A stretch of 64,000 nt of DNA from Archangium gephyra (lineage in GTDB: Bacteria; Myxococcota; Myxococcia; Myxococcales; Myxococcaceae), in assembly GCF_001027285.1 (NCBI RefSeq), contig NZ_CP011509.1, forward strand, positions 8,456,501-8,520,500, written 5' to 3'. Made by a program: the position numbers and the translations under genes. This document shows, piece by piece, positions 53,837 to 64,000 of the stretch. Position 1 is the first letter of the stretch. Each line of letters starts with the position of its first letter. The notes beneath the pieces were generated by a model. The model saw only the letters and a list, made by a program, of their open reading frames with translations. It ran no database searches and had not been told where the DNA came from.

Positions 53837-53864
53837 CGAGATCACTCGATCCCGAGAGATCTCG
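53837..53864 (+). promoter_or_regulatory. Leader hairpin, possible attenuator
   Basis: CGAGATC pairs with GATCTCG, and inside it CTCG pairs with CGAG around an ATCC loop, with an A-A mismatch between the stems. A T5 run follows 10 nt later, 61-88 nt before the nrdJ start. Confidence 0.5.
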
Positions 53865-53878
53865 CGGGCTTGGCTTTT

Positions 53879-53891
53879 TGCAAATTTTGCA
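53879..53891 (+). promoter_or_regulatory. AT-rich perfect palindrome before nrdJ
   Basis: TGCAAA, T, TTTGCA is a perfect 6-1-6 inverted repeat, 33 nt before the start codon. It stands out in GC-rich DNA and could be an operator. Confidence 0.4.
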
Positions 53892-53924
53892 GTCATACGC
53901 TGAGTGAAAGCAGTGGGAGGGACC

Positions 53925-56708
<2,784 letters not shown>

Positions 56709-56736
56709 AACACGGCTGCAAGTGGGCCCCCAATAT

Positions 56737-56833
56737 CCCCTCTCCCCTCGGGAGAGGGACGGGGTGAGGGTGCCGGAAGTACTCGGGTTCAACCCACTCC
56801 CCTCTCCCTCTGGGAGAGGGACGGGGTGAGGGT
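56737..56833. repeat. Tandem pair of REP-like palindromic elements
   Basis: Two nearly identical 35-nt copies (56737-56771 and 56799-56833) of CCCCTCTCCC, a short loop, GGGAGAGGGACGGGGTGAGG and GT. Each can fold on itself. The same element, diverged and inverted, forms a pair at 47388-47470. Confidence 0.75.
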
Positions 56834-56870
56834 CTCCGAGAAACCCGGACATGAACCCATGAGTCAAAGA

Positions 56871-56901
56871 GGCTCCGGTACACACGTACCGGGGCCTTTT
56901 T
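56871..56901 (+). terminator. Strong rho-independent terminator behind nrdJ
   Basis: GGCTCCGGTAC pairs with GTACCGGGGCC (one G-T pair) around an ACAC loop, followed by five T. It lies 163 nt after the nrdJ stop, beyond the REP-like pair. The following 250 nt to 57153 hold nothing I can support. Confidence 0.85.
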
Positions 56902-57153
56902 CGTCACCCGTCGATATCGGGCAGTGGGCGCGACCACCGTGCGTCACGAGACGCCGATGTCCGCTGAGTCCCCGAAGCGCGCTGGAGCACCCGCACAGTG
57001 CGCCGGCCGGGTCACACGCATACAGGCCCGAGCGCCAGGAGGGGTTCAGCTCGGTGCACGCGCCACGAGAGGAGGGAGGCCTCCGTGGCGAGTGCGATGG
57101 AATCGTCACGGAAGCGCGGCGAGAGCAGCAGGACGGGCACGAACGCCCCTATC

Positions 57154-60100
57154 TCAAGACGAGGCGTCGTGCAGCCGGCCGTAGGTCTCGGAGGCCGCCG
57201 AGAGGAGCTGCTCCAGCTCATCGAGCTCCTCGGCGCCGAACGGAGAGGGCCCGCTGTCGAGGACGACGAAGCCCACCGTGCGCTGGTTCAAGCGGATGGG
57301 CGCGGCCATCAGGTGCGAGAACGACTCGCCCAGCGCGGCGAAGAGCTGCTCGTCCACCGGGCTCTCCGGCACGCTGGAGACGACGGCCCTGCCCCCCGCC
57401 GCGGCCATGGCCAGCAGCGAGGGCGCCTCGAGGTCCACCTGCAACGCCGAGACCTCGTGCTTGTCGCTGCCGGGGCCGTACGCACGGCCCACGCGGGCGT
57501 AGCCGAACGTCTCGCCCAGCAGGAAGCCTCGCGGGAAGCGCCCCTGGCAGTAATCCAGCAGCACCTTGCCCAGCTCGCCCCGAGTCGTCGCCTGCCGCAG
57601 GGCCTCGAGTGACTCCTGGAACTGCACCAACTGGATGCGCTCCGAGGCCCCAGCCGGAGCAGCCTCCGGCGCTCCCGTCCCGTCTGCCTCCCAACCGGTG
57701 AAGCCCTCGGGCTGAGCACTCGCTTCCGGCTCCGCCGGGGGCGGCTCGGCCGAGGGATCCCAGGTCGGGATGAACTCGTGAACGGAGGCCAGGGGAATCT
57801 CCCCTTCCCCCTCGGAGACGCCCGCATCGGTGGGCAGCGCCTCCTGCGACGAGAAGTCCACCTCGATGGCCCGCCGGCCCCACGGAGACGCGGCCTCGGA
57901 CCCCTGCCCGGCGTCCGCCGTCTCCGACTGGCGCCAGTCCATGAGCTCCAGGTGCGACGCCACCTGCATGTCTCCAGCGGGCTCCGAGGGCAGCTCCACG
58001 GCCTGCACGGCAAGGGTCCGGGGCTTGCGCTCGGGAGAGGCCGGGGCCGGATCCGCCGCGGGCGCGGTCGCCACCGGGCTTGCCGCGAGGGGCTCGCGTG
58101 CCGGAGCGGACGTCCCGGAAGGAGGCACGGCGACAGCCACCTCGGCCAAGGGCTCCGCCTTCTTCGGCTCCGGCGCGGGAGACGGAGCAGTGGGCGCGGA
58201 CTCGGCCTTCGGAGACGGCTGCGCGCTGGCGGCGGGGGCCGCGGGCTCCTGGGCGGGAGCAGTGGGGGGCTCCTCGGCCAGCAGGGGAACCGCGCGCTTC
58301 TCCTGCGCAAGCTCGGCGTCCAGCGCCGGGAAAGGCACATCCCTGAGCGTGACGGGGAAAGGTCCCGCGTGATGAGCAGGAGCAGGTGCCGGAGAAGCCA
58401 TGGCCTGCGCGGGGGCAGGCGCCGGAGCCGCCGGAGGAGCCACCACCGCCGCGGGCGTGGAAGGAGCCTCGGGCTTGCGAGCGATGTCCGGAGAAGCCGC
58501 CACGGGCCTGGCCTCGGGCACGGGAGCGGCGGGCGCGGGCTGGGCGGGAGGCGTGCTCTGGACCGGCCCCGGCACCGGAGCGGACTGCACGCTTCCAGGC
58601 GTCGCGGCCTGCGGCGCGGTGGGCCCAGGAGCGGCAGCCCGAGGCGCCACGGGAGCGGGCTGGGGCACGGGGGCGCGCGCGGGCTGCGGAGCCGCCACAC
58701 CCAGAGCCGCCGCCTTGGGAGCCGGCACGGGCTGAGGGGACACACCCGCGCCCGGAGCAGGCGCGGTGGCCGAGGGAGGCGTCGCCGGAGAAGCGCCAGC
58801 GGGAGGCACCGCCCCACCCTGTACCTGCGCGGAAGCAGGCGCCCCCGGAAGCGGCGCGCCCACGGGCGCGGGACGAGGCGCGGCGCCCGGAGGTGGAGCA
58901 CCCACGGGAGGACGCGCCACGGCGGGCGCGCCGGGAGGAACCTGTGCGCCGGGAGGAACAGGCGACGCCCCAGGAGCCGGAGGACGCACGGCCTGAGGCG
59001 GAACCTGGCCCGCGTTCGCGCCCGGAGCAGGCGCGGCGGTACCCGGGGCTCCCGGCTGAGACGTGCCCGGAGCGCTCCGAGGCATCATGCCCGGAGGCAG
59101 GTTCTGGCCGGGCTGCGCGGGACCGGCCACTCCCGGAGGGGTGCCCGCGGGCTTCGCGGCCACCGGGGCTCCCGGCGTGGGAGGCGTCGAGGGAGCCGGT
59201 GCGGCGGGCGGCTTCGCCACCACGGGCTGCTGCGCGCCAGCTCCGACAGGCGCCGCGGCGGCCCCCGGCACTCCAGGCGCCCCAGGCATGCCAGCGGCGG
59301 CCGGACGCGGAGCCACGGTCGCGGAGGGCGGTGCCCCTGGCGCTCCCGGCGGCACAGGAGCTCTCGGCGCGGCGGCAGCCTGAGGAGACGCGGCTGCGGC
59401 GGGAGACGGAGCAGGTGCGGCGCCAGCCGGTGCACTCCCCGGCGCGCCAGGCGAAACGGGCGGACGAGGCGCCACGGCCCCGGCCGGAGCACTTCCAGGA
59501 GCCCCTGGAACTGGAGCGCCGCCCACGGGCGCCGGAGGCCTCGGAGCCACGGCGGCACCGGGCACGGCACCCGGAGCTCCAGGCGCGGCGGGCGCACCCG
59601 CCACCGGAGAGGAAGCAGGCTTCGCGGCAACACCCGGGGCCACGGCAGGAGCCGCGGGCGCGGACCTCATGCCCGGGGGCTGGCCCACGGCGGACGCCGC
59701 TGGAGGGTTGATTCCAGGGTTGGAACCCGGAGCGGGACCCACGACGGGCGCGCCACCGGGACGCGCGGCGGCGGCCATCGCACCCGGAGCACCGGCGGGC
59801 GGCTGTGCCTGCGGAGGCATCCCGGGGTTGGAACCCGGAGCGGGACCCACGAGCGGCGCGGCCCCGGGACGCGCGGCGGCGGCGGGAGGCTGCGCGGCAC
59901 CCGGAGCCGCGGGAGCCGGAGCCCCCGGGGCCACGGGCCGCGCGGCGGCGGCCGGAGCCGGCTGGGCCGAGGCGGGCGTGGGCGTGGGCGTCAGAGGGGA
60001 CAACGACGTGGGCCGCTGAGCGACGGGGGCGCCCTGCCCCACCGCGGGCTTGGGCTGACCCGGACGCACGGGGCGGGACGGCTTGGGGATGCCGTAGCGC

Positions 60101-60516
60101 TTCTCCAGCAAGTCGAAGAGGCGCAGCTCCGGAAGGATGGCCGGCACGATGCGCATGCCCGTGGCGAAGCCGAGCGCGTCCACGTGCTTGGGATCCTGCG
60201 GGTTCACCATGGCCACGCGCAGGCGGCGGCCCTCGAGGGCCAGCGGGAACGCCAGGTGGTTGCGCACCTGCTCGGGCTTGAGCAGGGCGATCGTCTCGGC
60301 CGTCACCGCCTCCAGCTCCGCGTCCGGCGCGAGCGGGAAGTGGTACGTGTCCGCGAGGGCCTGCCCCAATGTGCCCAGGTCGAGCACTCCCAGCTCGACC
60401 AGGTTGGTGCCCAGGCTGCCACCGTAGATGAGTTGCGACTTCAGCGCCTCGTCCAGCTGCGCCTGCGTGATGAGGCCCTTGCGGACCAGATGCGCTCCGA
60501 GCTGTTGTTCAGCCAT
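57154..60516 (-). CDS. MshEN-domain protein with giant Pro/Ala linker and C-terminal GAF-like domain
   Basis: 1120 residues. The first 140 (LGAHLVRKGLITQAQLDEAL, LLKPEQVRNHLAFPLALEGR) form a type II secretion/MshEN N-terminal domain, the module that binds c-di-GMP or the inner-membrane platform in PilB/GspE proteins. No ATPase follows. Instead about 800 residues of low-complexity Pro/Ala/Gly sequence (repeats such as PGAPG, APGSNPG) lead to a GAF-like domain (about 955-1115) with QFQESLEALRQATTRGELGK and FVVLDSGPSPFGAEELDELEQL. It may be a c-di-GMP- or pilus-linked sensor of gliding or export. ATG at 60516 begins the domain exactly. It adjoins the polysaccharide genes. Confidence 0.8.
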   Translation of the reverse strand: MAEQQLGAHLVRKGLITQAQLDEALKSQLIYGGSLGTNLVELGVLDLGTLGQALADTYHFPLAPDAELEAVTAETIALLKPEQVRNHLAFPLALEGRRLRVAMVNPQDPKHVDALGFATGMRIVPAILPELRLFDLLEKRYGIPKPSRPVRPGQPKPAVGQGAPVAQRPTSLSPLTPTPTPASAQPAPAAAARPVAPGAPAPAAPGAAQPPAAAARPGAAPLVGPAPGSNPGMPPQAQPPAGAPGAMAAAARPGGAPVVGPAPGSNPGINPPAASAVGQPPGMRSAPAAPAVAPGVAAKPASSPVAGAPAAPGAPGAVPGAAVAPRPPAPVGGAPVPGAPGSAPAGAVAPRPPVSPGAPGSAPAGAAPAPSPAAAASPQAAAAPRAPVPPGAPGAPPSATVAPRPAAAGMPGAPGVPGAAAAPVGAGAQQPVVAKPPAAPAPSTPPTPGAPVAAKPAGTPPGVAGPAQPGQNLPPGMMPRSAPGTSQPGAPGTAAPAPGANAGQVPPQAVRPPAPGASPVPPGAQVPPGAPAVARPPVGAPPPGAAPRPAPVGAPLPGAPASAQVQGGAVPPAGASPATPPSATAPAPGAGVSPQPVPAPKAAALGVAAPQPARAPVPQPAPVAPRAAAPGPTAPQAATPGSVQSAPVPGPVQSTPPAQPAPAAPVPEARPVAASPDIARKPEAPSTPAAVVAPPAAPAPAPAQAMASPAPAPAHHAGPFPVTLRDVPFPALDAELAQEKRAVPLLAEEPPTAPAQEPAAPAASAQPSPKAESAPTAPSPAPEPKKAEPLAEVAVAVPPSGTSAPAREPLAASPVATAPAADPAPASPERKPRTLAVQAVELPSEPAGDMQVASHLELMDWRQSETADAGQGSEAASPWGRRAIEVDFSSQEALPTDAGVSEGEGEIPLASVHEFIPTWDPSAEPPPAEPEASAQPEGFTGWEADGTGAPEAAPAGASERIQLVQFQESLEALRQATTRGELGKVLLDYCQGRFPRGFLLGETFGYARVGRAYGPGSDKHEVSALQVDLEAPSLLAMAAAGGRAVVSSVPESPVDEQLFAALGESFSHLMAAPIRLNQRTVGFVVLDSGPSPFGAEELDELEQLLSAASETYGRLHDASS

Positions 60517-60611
60517 GCGGGACCGATACTAGACCGGTCCGCAACCGGGAGCGCAGGAGACTCGACCCCGGGCGTGCGGCAGCCCACACACCCGCCCGGG
60601 CGCTCTGCGAG

Positions 60612-62006
60612 CTAGTAGGCGTTCTTCGACAGGAAGCCGCCCAGTGCAGTGCGGATGAGAATCTTCAGGTCCATCAGCAGCGACCAGTTCTCGATGTAGT
60701 ACAGGTCGTACTCAATCCGCTTCTGGATGGACGTCTGCCCGCGCAGGCCGTTGATCTGCGCCCAGCCGGTGATTCCGGCCTTGACCTTGTGGCGCAGGTG
60801 GTAGCGGGGAATCTGCTTCTTGAACTCCTCGATGAACACGGGGCGCTCGGGGCGCGGGCCCACCAGGCTCATGTCGCCCACCAGCACGTTGAAGAACTGG
60901 GGCAGCTCGTCGAGCGAGTACTTGCGCAGGAAGGTGCCAATGGGCGTGCGCCGGGGGTCGTCCTTGCTGGCCATCCTGGCGCCGGAGGACTCGGCGTCCA
61001 CGCGCATGGTGCGGAACTTGAGGATGTGGAACGTGTCGCCGTCCAGGCCCATGCGCTCCTGGGCATAGAGCAGGGGCCCGCGGCTGGTGAGCTTCACCGC
61101 GAGGGCCACGGCCAGCATGATGGGCCCGCTCACGGCGATGGCCACCAGCGCGAAGAGGATGTCGAAGACGCGCTTGGCCACCATGTTCCAGCCCGTCATC
61201 GGATCGCCCTGGAGGCTGATGATGGGCAGCCCGCCGAACTCCTCGAGCCCGCCGTACAGGGTGACGTACTGGTAGAGGTCCGGCACCACCTTCACGTCCA
61301 CGGTGCGCAGCGCCAGCTGCTCCATGAGCGGCTTGACGGCGGCCTGCTCCTCGAGCGGCACGGCGATGATGACCTGGTCCACCGGGTGCGCATCCAGCAC
61401 GGCGTCCACGTCCTTGACGTGGCCGAGCACGGGCACGCCCTGCACCTGCTGGCCCACCTTCTCGGGGCGCAGCGTGAGCACGCCCGCCACGCGGAAGCCC
61501 AGCTCCTTGTGGCCCTCGACCGTCTCGATGACGCGCTGGCCCAGCTCGCCCGCGCCGATGACGAGGATGGACTTGAGGTTGAAGCCGCGCCGGCGCACCT
61601 CGTTGAGCACCGCGCGCAGCACCAGCCGCACCGCGGACACGCCCACGAACGAGTAGGTGGAGAAGAAGGCCAGCATCAGACGCGAGTAGCGCTCACGGGT
61701 GAAGTACGTGAGGGCCACCACGATGAGCGTGGCCATGATGGTGGCCTTGAAGACCTCGAAGACCTCGCCGATGTGCGTGCGCGCCCGGTTGGTGGCGTAC
61801 AGCCGCGCCTGCCGGTAGGTGACGGGGAAGACGACGAGCACCGTCGCCAGCGACAGCAGCGTCTCCTGTACGGCGGGCAGGCCGTAGTAGACGGGGATGG
61901 GGCCCTCGAAGCGGCTGACGTAGGCGAGCGCGAACGCCAGCGTCAGCATCACCACATCGGCGGCGACCTTGATGGACGTATAGAAGCGCTGGAACCGGTT
62001 GAACAC
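60612..62006 (-). CDS. Polyprenyl-phosphate glycosylphosphotransferase starting exopolysaccharide synthesis
   Basis: 464 residues of the WbaP/CpsE type. Five N-terminal membrane helices (VVMLTLAFALAYVSRF and others) are followed by a CoA-binding-like Rossmann domain (SILVIGAGELGQRVIETVEG). The C-terminal catalytic domain begins at MVAKRVFDILFALVAIAVSG and contains FHILKFRTMRVDAE, RRTPIGTFLRKYSLDELPQF, VGDMSLVGPRPERPVF and GWAQINGLRGQTS. It transfers a sugar-1-phosphate to undecaprenyl phosphate at the inner membrane. GTG at 62006 has AAGGAGG 6 nt upstream; the longer frame to 62099 is not supported. Confidence 0.93.
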   Translation of the reverse strand: MFNRFQRFYTSIKVAADVVMLTLAFALAYVSRFEGPIPVYYGLPAVQETLLSLATVLVVFPVTYRQARLYATNRARTHIGEVFEVFKATIMATLIVVALTYFTRERYSRLMLAFFSTYSFVGVSAVRLVLRAVLNEVRRRGFNLKSILVIGAGELGQRVIETVEGHKELGFRVAGVLTLRPEKVGQQVQGVPVLGHVKDVDAVLDAHPVDQVIIAVPLEEQAAVKPLMEQLALRTVDVKVVPDLYQYVTLYGGLEEFGGLPIISLQGDPMTGWNMVAKRVFDILFALVAIAVSGPIMLAVALAVKLTSRGPLLYAQERMGLDGDTFHILKFRTMRVDAESSGARMASKDDPRRTPIGTFLRKYSLDELPQFFNVLVGDMSLVGPRPERPVFIEEFKKQIPRYHLRHKVKAGITGWAQINGLRGQTSIQKRIEYDLYYIENWSLLMDLKILIRTALGGFLSKNAY

Positions 62007-62228
62007 GCGGGCCTCCTTCTGTGGCCTGCAAGACGCTCGGCCGCGACCTGCAATCGTCGCACCCCGCTCCCACGCGCCGTCCTGTAGCGGACAGCCCATG
62101 CGGCCGGGTGCGCTCCTACCATGGAAATCGCCCGGAATCCAAGGGGTTGCCCCGGCTTGTGGCCAACGGTGCGAGCCCCGGGCGAGGGGGCGGCCCCCTC
62201 GGAAAAGGCGCCCACCAGGACAGCGGTG

Positions 62229-63368
62229 TCAGGGGACGGCGGCCCGGCGGGCGGGGACGGACGGAGCACCCATCAGCGCGTCCACCTCGGCTTGCACCGA
62301 GCGCAGGAAGGCGGCGCGGCTGAAGCGCTCGGCCTGGGCGCGGGCGTCGGCGGGCTGGAAGGCGGGCTCCCACTGCTCGAAGCGGCGCACGGCCTCCACC
62401 AGGGCGTCGGGCGTCTGCTCGTCGAAGAAGAGGCCCGTGAGGGGGCTGACGGTCTCCAACGCCCCACCCCGCCCGTAGGCGATGACGGGGCGGCCCGAGG
62501 CCTGGGCCTCCAAGGGGACGATGCCGAAGTCCTCCTCGGGGGTGAAGATGAGGGCGCGCGCGTCGCGGTAGAGGCCGGCGAGCGCCTCATTGGGCACGGA
62601 GCCGAGGAAGCGGATGTGCGAGGGCAGCGGCCCCGAGGTGAGCTTCGCCGCCTCCTGGCCGGTGCCCACCACCCACAGCGGAGCATCCAGCTGGCGGAAG
62701 GCCTCCAGGGCGATGTCGAGCCGCTTGTAGGGGGCGAAGGCGCCCAGCCACAGGTAGTAGCCGCCCTGGCCGAGTCCCTCGAGCGGGTGCTGGCAGAAGC
62801 GGTCCAGGGCGATGGGCGGATACACCACGGAGGCCTCGCGGCCCCAGAAGCGCTGCACCTTGCCGGCGATGTGCTGGCTGTTGACGAGGATGCGGTCCAC
62901 GCCCGCGGTGCTCTCGCGGTCCCACTTCTGGAGGTACGGACGGACGGCGTGCGCCGCCACGCGCACCGGCAGCGAGGCGCGGCCCGGCCCGAAGTAGTCG
63001 TCGAAGAGGTCCCACATGTAGCGCATGGGCGCGTGCACGTAGGCGAGGTGCCTGGCGCCGGGCGGCTTGCGGATGCCCTTGGCCACGCAGTGGCTGGAGG
63101 AGATGACGAGGTCATAGCCCTCCAGACGCATGGACTCGATGACCTGGGGGAGGACGGGGAGGAAGTGGCGGTAGAGCTTGTGGATGCGGGGGATGCGCTG
63201 GAGGACGGAGGTGTGGATGGGCCGCGACTCGATGCGCGGGTGCACGACGCCGGGGCGGTGCACGAGGGTATGGATGTCCGCCTGCGGGAACAGCTCGCAC
63301 AGTGCCTCGAGCACGTGCTCACCGCCGCGCTGGGTGACGAGCCAGTCATGGACGAGGGCGACCTTCAC
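62229..63368 (-). CDS. Glycosyltransferase family 4 protein
   Basis: 379 residues with the GT-B fold. The N-terminal Rossmann domain opens MKVALVHDWLVTQRGGEHVL and contains YDLVISSSHCVAKGI and LAYVHAPMRYMWDLFDDYFG. The C-terminal domain has YYLWLGAFAPYKRLDIALEA, which binds the nucleotide sugar, and the retaining-enzyme motif FTPEEDFGIVPLEAQASGRP with catalytic Glu pair. GTG at 63368 has AAGG at 7 nt. It is a mannosyl- or glucosyltransferase of the exopolysaccharide cluster; the sugar is unknown. Confidence 0.9.
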   Translation of the reverse strand: MKVALVHDWLVTQRGGEHVLEALCELFPQADIHTLVHRPGVVHPRIESRPIHTSVLQRIPRIHKLYRHFLPVLPQVIESMRLEGYDLVISSSHCVAKGIRKPPGARHLAYVHAPMRYMWDLFDDYFGPGRASLPVRVAAHAVRPYLQKWDRESTAGVDRILVNSQHIAGKVQRFWGREASVVYPPIALDRFCQHPLEGLGQGGYYLWLGAFAPYKRLDIALEAFRQLDAPLWVVGTGQEAAKLTSGPLPSHIRFLGSVPNEALAGLYRDARALIFTPEEDFGIVPLEAQASGRPVIAYGRGGALETVSPLTGLFFDEQTPDALVEAVRRFEQWEPAFQPADARAQAERFSRAAFLRSVQAEVDALMGAPSVPARRAAVP

Positions 63369-63460
63369 GGGCGGGCCTTGTACCACCGCCGGGCCCGCTT
63401 GCCGACAACCAGCCAACCGAGCCCCCCACTCCGGACCGCGCGTGTGGTAGGGCCACCTCC

Positions 63461-64000
63461 GTGGCGAGCATCCTCATCGACCTGCGGATGGTGCGTGGCC
63501 GGCTGCACGGCATCGCGCGTTACGCGCTGGAGCTGGCAAGCCGGCTGCCGGAGCTGGCGCCGGATCTGAGCTTCAGCGGCCTGACGGGCCCGGAGGGGCT
63601 GCCAGCGGGACTGGGAGCGCTCACACCGCGCATTCCCCTGCACCGCTGCCCGGTGGGCTTCCTGTCGCCGCTGGAGCAGCCGGCGCTCGCCGCCTCGCTC
63701 GTCCGGCTGGCGCCCGATCTGTTCCACGCGACGTCCTTCTCGGTGCCGGCGCTGTGGCCCGGGCGGCTGGTGGCCACGCTGCACGACGCCAACCACCTGG
63801 TGCTGTCGGCGGAGTACGGCCTGGGCCAGCGCGCCTACTACAAGCTGGTGGTGGGACCGAGGGCGAAGACAGCCCGGGCGCTCATCACGGTCTCCGAGTT
63901 CTCCCGCGAGGAGTTGGCGAGGGAACTCGGCCTGTCGCCCTACCGCCTGCAGGTGATTCCGAATGGGGTGGACGCGCGCTACCAGCCATCGACGGCCTCG
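63461..64000 (+). CDS. Glycosyltransferase family 4 protein, 3' end outside window
   Basis: The first 180 residues of a GT-B glycosyltransferase: ASILIDLRMVRGRLHGIARY, FHATSFSVPALWPGRLVATL, HDANHLVLSAEYGLGQRAYY, ALITVSEFSREELARELGL and VIPNGVDARYQP, all typical of the N-terminal half of GT4 enzymes. GTG at 63461 starts the domain. It is divergent from the neighbouring GT4 gene, with 92 nt between starts, and runs off the right edge. Part of the polysaccharide cluster. Confidence 0.85.
   Translation, partial: MASILIDLRMVRGRLHGIARYALELASRLPELAPDLSFSGLTGPEGLPAGLGALTPRIPLHRCPVGFLSPLEQPALAASLVRLAPDLFHATSFSVPALWPGRLVATLHDANHLVLSAEYGLGQRAYYKLVVGPRAKTARALITVSEFSREELARELGLSPYRLQVIPNGVDARYQPSTAS

Larger units (their letters stand above)
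53341..53924 (+). other. Long intergenic leader upstream of nrdJ
   Basis: 584 nt without a supported gene. It holds a possible promoter (53705-53734), a two-level hairpin (53837-53864) and a 13-nt palindrome (53879-53891). No B12-box or other cobalamin-riboswitch hallmark was found. Confidence 0.6.

Noticed and set aside
53341-53924. Cobalamin riboswitch before the B12-dependent reductase
   Set aside because: Expected in principle, but I could not find a B12 box or the conserved core; only simple hairpins are present.

Overview
The window is high-GC DNA from a myxobacterium. Cystobacterineae (Archangium, Cystobacter or Melittangium type) is my best guess. This rests on the codon and GC pattern, a SigB/SigC-like sigma factor, very large secreted repeat proteins ending in a Cys-plus-helix-plus-Arg sorting tail, CHAT/TIR/WD40 giant proteins and REP-like intergenic repeats. 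I saw no rRNA, tRNA, CRISPR array, prophage or insertion sequence.

Region by region. 1-9056: mostly metabolic genes, namely a type III CoA-transferase (cut by the left edge), an SCP2 sterol carrier, a response regulator divergent from a frameshifted histidine kinase, TatA, a long-chain acyl-CoA ligase, a sigma-32-like factor, a GlcD-type oxidase, a FolE-like GTP cyclohydrolase and a Rieske ferredoxin. 9184-14462: a six-gene metal (probably zinc) uptake operon containing an exported His/Cys protein, an outer-membrane porin, ZnuA, a His-rich lipoprotein, ZnuC and ZnuB.

14612-31446: the most unusual locus. It is a degenerating tandem array of four cassettes. The ancestral cassette can be reconstructed as a 36-bp upstream element, a TPR/beta-barrel outer-membrane protein, a giant kelch/Ig-like lipoprotein, and a GC-rich hairpin. 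Only the fourth cassette looks intact. Cassette 1 has a vestigial barrel gene, and its kelch gene has lost its stop. Cassette 2 has a barrel frameshift. Cassette 3 has an internally deleted barrel and a kelch gene reduced to its last 22 codons. The kelch proteins carry 21, 21 and 14 kelch units, all multiples of seven.

31394-41975: a tightly packed minus-strand operon of an isochorismatase-like hydrolase, an AAA-TM-WD40 protein, a TIR-AAA protein and a CHAT protease-NTPase-WD40 protein with one apparent single-base frameshift. It looks like an NLR/STAND-type conflict or cell-suicide module.

42097-53340: mixed genes. They include CBS and alpha/beta-hydrolase proteins, a minus-strand run of secreted and TPR proteins (one a lipoprotein with histidine at every seventh residue), a ThDP enzyme, an ATP-grasp-like protein, a Bax-inhibitor-1 protein, a scramblase and a thioredoxin-like ferredoxin. 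53341-56901: a B12-dependent ribonucleotide reductase with a long structured leader. 57154-64000: a MshEN/Pro-Ala/GAF protein and the start of an exopolysaccharide cluster (polyprenyl glycosylphosphotransferase and two glycosyltransferases, the last cut by the right edge).

Three genes share the same defect, one base missing in a G or C run. This should be checked against raw reads before they are called true pseudogenes.
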